Shown: piece after piece, positions 15,214-20,826 of the stretch
Layout: each line of letters starts with the position of its first letter
Position numbering within the stretch: position 1 is the stretch's first letter
Notes under the pieces: generated by a model
Databases searched by the model: none
Told to the model about the DNA's origin: nothing
Seen by the model: the letters and a program-made list of their open reading frames with translations, nothing else
Position numbers and translations under genes: made by a program
Source: Gordonia westfalica
Lineage (GTDB): Bacteria; Actinomycetota; Actinomycetes; Mycobacteriales; Mycobacteriaceae
Direction of reading: 5' to 3'
Length of the DNA stretch: 20,826 nucleotides
Assembly (NCBI RefSeq): GCF_900105725.1
Contig: NZ_FNLM01000029.1
Coordinates: 1 to 20,826, forward strand

Positions 15214-15215
15214 CA
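15201..15215. promoter_or_regulatory. Operator-like palindrome between divergent promoters
   Basis: TGTTGC-AGC-GCAACA is a perfect 6+3+6 inverted repeat. It covers the -35 of the small-RNA promoter and the -35 zone of the 74-aa gene, so one bound protein could control both. Confidence 0.45.
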
Positions 15216-15231
15216 CATTTCACGAAACCCG

Positions 15232-15246
15232 TATGATCACCTGGTG
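15232..15246 (+). promoter_or_regulatory. -10 element and leaderless GTG start of the 74-aa gene
   Basis: TATGAT ends 7 nt before the GTG at 15244 and there is no Shine-Dalgarno. Transcription would begin at or next to the start codon, the leaderless arrangement frequent in actinobacteria. The -35 region is poor (CGCAAC at 17 nt). Confidence 0.5.
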
Positions 15247-15395
15247 ACCGATCGGGACGTACTACGCGCCGCAGCCGAAGCCATACGCGCACAGATGCGC
15301 CGCCAGCAAGCCGAAATGACACAAGCCACCGACGGCGGATGGACACCACCCGACCCCGACCTACCGCACTCGCCGTCGAATGCGACGACGTGGTC
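15244..15395 (+). CDS. Unknown 74-aa protein, copy 3, 3' end missing
   Basis: First 50 residues or so of the gene described at 15437-15662. One base is missing near 15364 (CTACCGC instead of CTACTCGC), and turning point 3 ends the copy. Confidence 0.5.
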
Positions 15396-15509
15396 ACTCC
15401 CACGCCCGACCCGGCCCCCCGCCCCCTCCACCGCTGTCACGGCTCCCAGGCGTCGCCGAGTACCGCGGCGAGCCGGTCGGTGAGGTCCGGGCCTCGGCGC
15501 GCTGGAGTA
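15396..15509. repeat. Turning point 3: 114-nt loop of palindrome 3
   Basis: The arms end at 15395 and restart at 15510. The 114 nt between are single-copy native sequence: read on the minus strand they continue the 74-aa gene to its stop and run 40 nt beyond. The loop starts with ACTCC and ends with GGAGT (minus strand), the short pairing at which the strand folded back. Confidence 0.85.
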
Positions 15510-15662
15510 GACCACGTCGTCGCATTCGACGGCGAGTGCGAGTAGGTCGGGGTCGGGTGGTGTCCATCCGCCGTCGGTGGCTTGTGTCATTTCGGCTTGC
15601 TGGCGGCGCATCTGTGCGCGTATGGCTTCGGCTGCGGCGCGTAGTACGTCCCGATCGGTCAC
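15437..15662 (-). CDS. Unknown 74-aa leaderless gene (best copy)
   Basis: Starts at GTG 15662 with MTDRDVLRAAAEAIRAQMRR, a long amphipathic helix, followed by a Pro-rich turn (GGWTPPDPDL). Removing one C from the run near 15490 lets it end DLTDRLAAVLGDAWEP at TGA 15439-15437; the corrected length is exactly 225 nt. Without this correction the frame runs through the turning point and encodes part of its own mirror image. It is divergent from the small-RNA candidate with a shared operator-like palindrome. Family not recognised and no helix-turn-helix is obvious. Confidence 0.55.
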
Positions 15663-15668
15663 CAGGTG

Positions 15669-15674
15669 ATCATA
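15669..15674 (-). promoter_or_regulatory. -10 element of the 74-aa gene, copy 4
   Basis: TATGAT on the minus strand, 7 nt before GTG 15662. Confidence 0.5.
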
Positions 15675-15690
15675 CGGGTTTCGTGAAATG

Positions 15691-15705
15691 TGTTGCGCTG
15701 CAACA
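15691..15705. promoter_or_regulatory. Operator-like palindrome, copy 4
   Basis: Mirror of 15201-15215. Confidence 0.45.
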
Positions 15706-15722
15706 GAAGTCGATGCTACTGT
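15693..15722 (+). promoter_or_regulatory. Predicted small-RNA promoter, copy 4
   Basis: TTGCGC (15693-15698), an 18-nt spacer and TACTGT (15717-15722). The expected start, A15729, is one base before the small RNA's first arm. Confidence 0.5.
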
Positions 15723-15728
15723 TATCTC

Positions 15729-15904
15729 ACAAGTTCAGAGCGGGTGAGGTTCAGGAACACACACTGATCGTCGGAGCGCGATGCGCCGGCCACTGATAGG
15801 AAACACTGGGAACCCGATCGCAGAGCGTCATGATGCGACACCCGCTCTGAACTTGGACAACCTTGAACGCCCCATCCTCTTCGTGAGGGTGGGGCGTTTT
15901 CTTT
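15729..15904 (+). ncRNA. Candidate structured small RNA with own promoter and terminator
   Basis: Two 17-nt arms, 15730-15746 (CAAGTTCAGAGCGGGTG) and 15839-15855, are perfectly complementary and enclose 92 nt. A promoter ends 7 nt before the first arm and a strong intrinsic terminator begins 10 nt after the second, so promoter, closed RNA and terminator fit together without spare sequence. Inside, CACTGAT occurs at 15762-15768 and 15791-15797 and CACTGGG at 15804-15810. GTCGG can pair with CCGGC around a CGC-GAT-GCG stem, and GGTTC with GAACC. No open frame fits the unit. I recognise no known RNA family. Alternatives are a short transposon-derived element with terminal inverted repeats, or a paired protein-binding site. 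Confidence 0.5.
15866..15904 (+). terminator. Intrinsic terminator of the small-RNA candidate
   Basis: A 14-bp stem (AACGCCCCATCCTC with GAGGGTGGGGCGTT, one U-G pair), loop TTCGT, followed by TTTTCTTT. The T-run is on this strand only, so it stops rightward transcripts in this copy. Mirror copy at 15002-15040. Confidence 0.75.
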
Positions 15905-15948
15905 GCGTTGAGGGGAACCCCGCCACCCCGCGGCTGCGTCCAAGGCTC

Positions 15949-16170
15949 ATGACTCCACGCATCCGCATCTACCGACCACCCTACGATCCGGACTGCCCCG
16001 AATGCCGGCGACTGGTGGAGGACTTTGGGGGAGACGCCAGTCTGTTGGTGTCCCCAAAGTCGGATCAAAGTGCGGACTGGACGGACTGGTTCAGGACGGA
16101 CGCAGAATCTCCCGCTCCGCATTCACGTCCACCAACTCACTCAGTGATACCTGATCGAGGCCAAGGGTGA
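15949..16170 (+). CDS. Unknown 73-aa CxxC protein
   Basis: The protein begins MTPRIRIYRPPYDPDCPECRR, with C16 and C19 forming a CPEC pair. A helix and an acidic, Trp-containing stretch (SADWTDWFRTD) follow; the C-terminus is Pro-rich. It starts 45 nt past the small-RNA terminator with AAGG close before the ATG. Its 3' part overlaps the opposite 123-aa gene by 80 nt and a long inverted repeat lies within it, so one of the two frames may not be real, or this one may be shorter. Confidence 0.45.
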   Translation: MTPRIRIYRPPYDPDCPECRRLVEDFGGDASLLVSPKSDQSADWTDWFRTDAESPAPHSRPPTHSVIPDRGQG

Positions 16171-16462
16171 GCTCTGTGACAGTACGTGATGTGACCTGCC
16201 GCCAGCGGCCCTTGGCAAACACAAAGTCACCCTCCTGGATGTCCTTGAATAGCGTGGGCACCGGACCATTCGCGAGTGCGCTCAGCCATTGACTTTCCCT
16301 GCCACCGTTGCGCACTCCGCAGGTCAGCGGAGGTGACTGACACTCTGCGCGGCCCCAGACTGTGGGCCGAGCGCGTACCTGAGTTCGCTCCTCGCGGCTG
16401 ATGATCTGCGATCCACACGCGCACGTTCCGAATTGCCGGGTGTTGCCTGTGAGTTGACCCAT
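16091..16462 (-). CDS. Unknown 123-aa protein, copy 4
   Basis: Mirror copy of 14444-14815, identical protein. Confidence 0.55.
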   Translation of the reverse strand: MGQLTGNTRQFGTCACGSQIISREERTQVRARPTVWGRAECQSPPLTCGVRNGGRESQWLSALANGPVPTLFKDIQEGDFVFAKGRWRQVTSRTVTELTLGLDQVSLSELVDVNAEREILRPS

Positions 16463-16540
16463 GTGGGGATCTTAATGGCTTGCCCGGCAAGGGTGGGTGT
16501 GTCACCGGAGAAATAGGCCACAACCTGGGACAATAGGAGA

Positions 16541-16723
16541 ATGACCGTAGCCGAACTGATCGCCAAGCTGCAGCAGATGCCCCAGGATGCCACCGCCTGT
16601 ATCGACTGGGCGCAGATGGGCGTGTGGTCTGAACCTACGGGCGGCTACTACTACGGCGAAGCCGAGAGTGTCGTCCTCCATGACGGAGACGTGTACATCA
16701 CCTCTGGTGAGGTCGAGCCGTGA
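16541..16723 (+). CDS. Unknown 60-aa acidic protein, copy 4
   Basis: Intact copy of 6124-6306 with its native upstream region. Confidence 0.7.
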   Translation: MTVAELIAKLQQMPQDATACIDWAQMGVWSEPTGGYYYGEAESVVLHDGDVYITSGEVEP

Positions 16724-17052
16724 GCGCGCCTGAGCTCAAGGACGAGTGTCTCGTGGTTCCCGGGCAGGGATGCCGCAACTTCCGCCCGGCACACCGGCGT
16801 GAAGCCCACCCCGCCGACACCTTCTCAGAGGTTCGTGTCGCCGACCACGGCGATCGGACCTGGGAGGCTCGCGAGTTCTCCGTCAACGTCCTGTCTGGCC
16901 GCGACTGCCCGTTGAATGCGGAGCTGTTCCCTGCCCAAGCTGAGGCGCAGGTGTACGCCGACGCCCGCAACACGGGCTATCTCCACACCGGCGCAATGAT
17001 CTGCGTACACGAATGGCGGTTGGAACAGGCGAGGGCGGGGAACGATGCTTGA
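16720..17052 (+). CDS. Unknown 110-aa protein, copy 4
   Basis: Intact copy of 6303-6635. Confidence 0.65.
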   Translation: MSAPELKDECLVVPGQGCRNFRPAHRREAHPADTFSEVRVADHGDRTWEAREFSVNVLSGRDCPLNAELFPAQAEAQVYADARNTGYLHTGAMICVHEWRLEQARAGNDA

Positions 17053-17239
17053 GTTCAAGGTAGGGGATCGTGTGCGGACTGTTGTCGGTGACCACACTGG
17101 GCGAATCGTGGACTTCGTACCTGGAACCGACTGGCCCATCCTCTACGTCACCAACTCCACCAGCCATCCCGAAACGGTTGGCGAGTATGTACCCAACGAT
17201 CCCAGCAAGCTCGTACGACAGGACTGGACCGATGCCTGA
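17045..17239 (+). CDS. Small VGDRVR protein A, copy 4
   Basis: Intact copy of 6628-6822. Confidence 0.7.
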   Translation: MLEFKVGDRVRTVVGDHTGRIVDFVPGTDWPILYVTNSTSHPETVGEYVPNDPSKLVRQDWTDA

Positions 17240-17429
17240 GTTCAAGGTAGGGGACCGCGTGCGGGTGACCTCACTAGGGAACGCCGAGGCGGCTGGGAAG
17301 ATCATCGCCCAGGAACGCGTGCCCGACCTACTGCACCGGGTGGAGTTCACTCACGCCACGGCATGGGCGCGGGAGTTGTTCGGCGACGGGTGGTGGTTCG
17401 CCGACACCGCGCTGGAGCACATCGACTGA
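17232..17429 (+). CDS. Small VGDRVR protein B, copy 4
   Basis: Intact copy of 6815-7012. Confidence 0.7.
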   Translation: MPEFKVGDRVRVTSLGNAEAAGKIIAQERVPDLLHRVEFTHATAWARELFGDGWWFADTALEHID

Positions 17430-17469
17430 TTACGAAGGCTCATGCCGCTCTCCATCGACGTGTATGTAC

Positions 17470-17865
17470 AAGTACAGCCACCCAGCGTGGTGCTGGATGG
17501 CTGTACTTGAATGCCTTGGCTGTAACCGTGGCTGTAGTCGAGAGCCTGTGTGGTCTCTGACCTGGAGCGGGTGACGGGAATCGAACCCGCGTAGCTAGTT
17601 TGGAAGACTCGCGACGGAGGGGACTGGACCTCACTTTGCGAGATACACGTAAGTCTAAACGTAAGCGTCGGAGTGAAAATGCCCTCTGACCTGGAGCCGA
17701 TGACGGGAATCGAACCCGCGTATTCAGCTTGGGAAGCTGTGTTTAGGGGTATGCTCATGGTGGGTCTACTGTCAAGGCTGAGCGAATACCTGCAGGTAAC
17801 TGAAGTTTTCACGAGTTTGTCTAGACAGCGCATAGACTGGGGTAAACGTAAGTACAAACGTAAGT
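17470..17865. other. attP region, copy 4 (inverted)
   Basis: Reverse complement of 4651-5046. Core 2 is at 17563-17609 and core 1 at 17692-17739, minus strand. No gene. Confidence 0.8.
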
Positions 17866-17873
17866 GAGCCGAT

Positions 17874-19088
17874 ATGCCCCCGAAGAAGCGCCGTAGGGCG
17901 AAAGGTGAAGGCGGACTGTACCAACGGGCCGACGGCATGTGGATGGCGCAAGTCCTCCTCCCCGACGGCAAGTACTACCAACGTGGACGCAAGAAATACG
18001 CCGACGCCGTGGCCGAACTCGCAGCCATGCGGAAAGACCTCGCGAACGGCATCCTCCCCAACGCCGGCCAGATCACCGTCGCCCAGTGGCTGGACTACTG
18101 GGTGGACACGATCGCCGCGCCACGCCTGAAACCCCGCACCCTCGCCACCTACCGGTCCACCATCAAACACCAACTCATCCCGCATGTCGGGTCGAAGAAG
18201 CTGGGGAAGCTCACCCCCACTGATGTTCGCCGCATGGTCAACCACGTCGCCGACGCACACACCACCCGCACCGCCCAAGCCGCCTACTCAGTGTTGGCGA
18301 AAGCGTTGGGGGATGCAGTGAAAGACGGGAAGATCGGCAACAACCCGTGCGAGCGTATGGACCGCCCCCAGGCCCGCTCCGAGGAGCGCGTTCCCCTCAC
18401 TGTGGAGCAGGCACGGGCAGTGCTTCTGCATGTGGCGTCACGTGACGCAACAGACGCAGCCCGCTGGTCATTGGCCCTACTGACCGGTGCCCGCCAAGCC
18501 GAAGCTTTGGGCCTCACCTGGGATCGTGTCGACCTCGGTGTGGGTGTCATTGACATCTCGTGGCAGTTGGCCCGGTTGAAGTTGAAGAAAGGCCCTCGCC
18601 CGCAAGGTGACGTGTATCCGCGGGAAGCGTTCGACGTCCCCGACACCTTCACCTTCACCCCGGTGCACTGGACGGCGTGCCTGGTGCCCACGAAGACGTC
18701 GGGGTCGCGTCGGCTGGTGCCCTTGCTGCCGCCCGTGGTTGCTGCGCTCACCGAATTGTGGGAGCAGAAGGGCAACCCGTCGCAGGGGTTGGTGTTCACC
18801 CGGGACGATGGGGCGGCCATCCAGCCCCGCGACGACACCCTCGCTTGGAAGCAGCTGTGTGTACAAGCCGCGGTAGTGGGGAAGGTGGAGGACGCGCCGG
18901 ATCAGCACGCCGCCCGCCACACTGTCGCCACCCTCCTGCAGGAGGCCGGCGTGGAGGAAGCCACCCGAATGGCCATCTTGGGGCACACCACCACTACGTC
19001 GCACCGGCAGTACGCGCACACCTCCACCGACCTCACCCGCGCCGCCCTCGGGCAACTCGAGAAACTACTCGCGCTTCCCGACGTCTAG
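17874..19088 (+). CDS. int: Tyrosine integrase, copy 4
   Basis: Intact, 404 residues, same as copy 2: five Cs at the start, so it begins MPPKKRRR at ATG 17874. Confidence 0.95.
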   Translation: MPPKKRRRAKGEGGLYQRADGMWMAQVLLPDGKYYQRGRKKYADAVAELAAMRKDLANGILPNAGQITVAQWLDYWVDTIAAPRLKPRTLATYRSTIKHQLIPHVGSKKLGKLTPTDVRRMVNHVADAHTTRTAQAAYSVLAKALGDAVKDGKIGNNPCERMDRPQARSEERVPLTVEQARAVLLHVASRDATDAARWSLALLTGARQAEALGLTWDRVDLGVGVIDISWQLARLKLKKGPRPQGDVYPREAFDVPDTFTFTPVHWTACLVPTKTSGSRRLVPLLPPVVAALTELWEQKGNPSQGLVFTRDDGAAIQPRDDTLAWKQLCVQAAVVGKVEDAPDQHAARHTVATLLQEAGVEEATRMAILGHTTTTSHRQYAHTSTDLTRAALGQLEKLLALPDV

Positions 19089-19489
19089 CAGTTGGCGTTG
19101 GCGAATCGGCGACCCGGCACATACGCCGAGTCGACAGTCCGGCCATCCAACTGCACCTGACACTGCGCCGACCATCCACGCGTCTGCATCGACGAACCGA
19201 TGAGCTGACGGCCGGGTGAGGTGAACGCCCGGTGGGTGTGGTAGCGCGGCCCGGACCCGATGTTGATCAGTGTGGGCTGGAACACCACATCTTTGGCGAC
19301 GACGAGACGTCCGCCGGCCGCGTAGTAGGCGATGTCGTTGCGTGGGGTGTCGGAGGAGAAGAAGTAGCGGACGTGTTCGCCGGGGAAGGCGATGGTCGGG
19401 GTGATGTCGCGGGGTGCGGCGTCGGCTACTCCTGCGCCGAGGGTGGTGGTGAAGAGGGCTGCTGCTGCCAGGGCGATGGCGCGTTTCAT
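19085..19489 (-). CDS. Secreted protein, copy 4
   Basis: Intact copy of 11418-11822. Confidence 0.8.
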   Translation of the reverse strand: MKRAIALAAAALFTTTLGAGVADAAPRDITPTIAFPGEHVRYFFSSDTPRNDIAYYAAGGRLVVAKDVVFQPTLINIGSGPRYHTHRAFTSPGRQLIGSSMQTRGWSAQCQVQLDGRTVDSAYVPGRRFANANC

Positions 19490-19509
19490 GGGGTTCTCCG
19501 GGTTCGTAA

Positions 19510-19698
19510 TCACCGCAGACGGTTCACCACCTGCGGTGAGTAGCTTAAAGCTTCCTGAGTGTCCAGGAGGCGGTTCACAATCTGCCAGAACCGGGTGAGG
19601 CTGATGCCGAACTCGTCTCGCACCTTCTGCTCGAGGTTGCCGGCGTAGTTCCATCTCCGCCCGGCCAGGTCGAGCATCGCCTTCTCTTCGTCCGTCAT
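19510..19698 (-). CDS. DUF3263 family small protein, copy 4
   Basis: Intact copy of 11209-11397. Confidence 0.8.
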   Translation of the reverse strand: MTDEEKAMLDLAGRRWNYAGNLEQKVRDEFGISLTRFWQIVNRLLDTQEALSYSPQVVNRLR

Positions 19699-20129
19699 GC
19701 GACGTCACTCCACGACCAGTCACCCTCGGTCGCCGCTTCGATCTCGGCGACCTCGATCGGGTCCAGGTGTTGCATCCGCGTCCACGCCGTCTGCTCGTCC
19801 ACCCACAGATGCTCAGCGAGCTCAGGCAGTGACGGGTGACGAAGCCAACGGAAGGCGTCCACCAACTGCGGGAGTGTGATCAGCCGGCGAGCCGTCTCAC
19901 GCTCAATCGTGTCCTCATCAGCGTCAGGCATCTCCCGGTGCAGCAGCTCGTGGGTGAGGGTGCACCGTCTCTCCGCTTGGTGAGGCCGCGGTGAATCCAG
20001 ATGGTGCGCTCGCCGTTGAGCCCATCGTTCCGGTGAGAGTCGCTGTGTGCAGTCGATCGCGATGTGCGGGTAGTCATCGCGGGCTGACCGCCAGGGATGC
20101 CAGTTCATGTCCGAAATAGGAACATGCAC
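19695..20129 (-). CDS. immA: ImmA-type HExxH metallopeptidase, copy 4 (three small deletions)
   Basis: Three single-base losses (near 19979, 20023 and 20034) restore the frame overall, so it stays open with 144 residues, but about residues 33-51 are wrong. HELLH and the C-terminus are unchanged. Confidence 0.8.
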   Translation of the reverse strand: MHVPISDMNWHPWRSARDDYPHIAIDCTQRLSPERWAQRRAHHLDSPRPHQAERRCTLTHELLHREMPDADEDTIERETARRLITLPQLVDAFRWLRHPSLPELAEHLWVDEQTAWTRMQHLDPIEVAEIEAATEGDWSWSDVA

Positions 20130-20162
20130 CTCTGACAGAAACGGCCCTGACCTCGAATAACA

Positions 20163-20826
20163 TCAATGAGATTCGTCAGGGTCTTGGGTTTGAACCGTGG
20201 GTTCCGCTTGCGGCGGCCTTCGCATCCTCGGCCGCTCAGGTTTGGGACTTGATTCCGGGAAGGCAAGGCTGTGACCTTGCCGCCGGCTGTGGTCTTCTGC
20301 TCTTCACTCGCTTCGCCCGGTGCTCCCGCGACGCGGGCGAATCAGTTGGTAGGGCATCGGAATCCTCCAGGCTCTCGGACGGTCGGCGATCTGCCGACGC
20401 GTCATCACCTGTGAGCGAAGCCGCCACCCTCCGTGCTAGCCGCCGATACTTGCTCGCGGCTTTCCGGGCTTCGGCCACAATCTCCTGCGCCGTCGCGTCA
20501 TCTACCTGATGGAGACCAGTGCGCCAAGAAGTCCCGCGGACTGCTCGACCAGTCCAACGAACGTAAAGACGTCCTCGAATGGGATATCAAGTTCGTCGAT
20601 ATTCGGAACCGCCTCGACAAGTAGGTGAGCTGCTAAAGCGATCTGCCGATGGTCGTTCGGTGTAATCGCCTCCGTAGGCAGCTCGCCGTCCTCGATGTAC
20701 CCGATGTCAGTTAGTACGGCCGAAATGATGTCCGCGTAGTTGGCGCCGGTGATCTCTGAGATCGCACGGAGAGTGGCGACTTCGGGGAGCTGCTTCAACC
20801 CGCGCTTCTTCCACGAGTTGACAGTC
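20163..20826 (-). CDS. Immunity repressor, copy 4, start cut by the window edge and frameshifted
   Basis: Covers the gene from about residue 34 to the TGA at 20165-20163. It keeps the GGG and CCCC runs lost in copy 1 near 1714 and 1727, which shows the repressor frame there. It loses single bases near 20187, 20213, 20230, 20245, 20327 and 20522. Confidence 0.75.

Larger units (their letters stand above)
10257..15395. repeat. Copy 3 of the locus (forward, extended)
   Basis: Forward like copy 1 but runs 960 nt beyond turning point 1, from about 14434, into sequence that copies 1 and 2 lack. It is mirrored by copy 4. Confidence 0.95.
15510..20826. repeat. Copy 4 of the locus (inverted)
   Basis: Mirror image of copy 3. 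Past the turning-point-2 position (after about 20642) it continues into the repressor N-terminus as copy 1 does, ending at the window edge opposite position 1688. Bases are lost from many G/C runs after 19980. Confidence 0.95.

Noticed and set aside
15237..15662. A 141-aa leftward gene
   Set aside because: It runs through turning point 3 and its second half is the mirror image of its first. The native 74-aa protein ends at 15437 after a one-base correction.
1..20826. CRISPR array, insertion sequence or transposase
   Set aside because: No regularly spaced short repeats and no transposase motifs. The long repeats are whole-locus copies.

Overview
The window looks like DNA of a temperate actinobacteriophage or prophage, probably from a mycolic-acid-type actinobacterium. 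It is GC-rich with G/C-ending codons. It carries a mycobacteriophage-like lysogeny module: an XRE repressor, an ImmA-type HExxH protein, a DUF3263 protein, a Cro-like XRE protein and a tyrosine integrase beside tRNA-Gly attachment cores.

The 20.8 kb are not 20.8 kb of different sequence. A single locus of about 7.1 kb is read in a zigzag: forward (1-6048), backward (6049-10233), forward again and further (10257-15395), then backward (15510-20826). The three turning points are at 6048/6049, 10234-10256 and 15396-15509. At two of them the sequence turns at a short native inverted repeat, as expected if a 3' end folded back and primed copying of its own strand. Copies 1 and 3 read straight through turns made by other copies, so at least the first two turns are not true DNA ends. 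I read the contig as an amplification or long-read fold-back chimera. Many single-base losses in homopolymers, concentrated in the outer parts (1-2500, 4460 and 19980-20826), break reading frames there; the inner copies give the better sequence.

Reconstructed locus, left to right in the orientation of copies 1 and 3: an unknown partial gene, a 261-aa DNA-binding-like protein and a Cro-like XRE protein, all leftward; a divergent control region; then rightward the repressor (253 aa), ImmA-like protease (145 aa), DUF3263 protein (62 aa) and a signal-peptide protein (134 aa). The last converges on the leftward integrase (407 aa), their stop codons overlapping in CTAG. Upstream of the integrase lies a 400-bp attachment region with two tRNA-Gly 3' halves (CCC and TCC anticodon loops), paired arm-type repeats and a strong hairpin. 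Then comes a leftward operon of four small genes (60, 110, 64 and 65 aa; the last two are paralogues), a rightward 123-aa gene, a leftward 73-aa gene, a candidate structured small RNA with its own promoter and terminator, and a divergent leaderless 74-aa gene.

Repressor, Cro-like protein and ImmA-like protease would form the lysis-lysogeny switch. Integrase and attachment region carry out integration, and the secreted protein is a plausible lysogen-expressed accessory gene. The most interesting biological signals are the double tRNA-Gly attachment core and the small-RNA candidate. The most conspicuous signal, the nested palindromes, is most likely technical.
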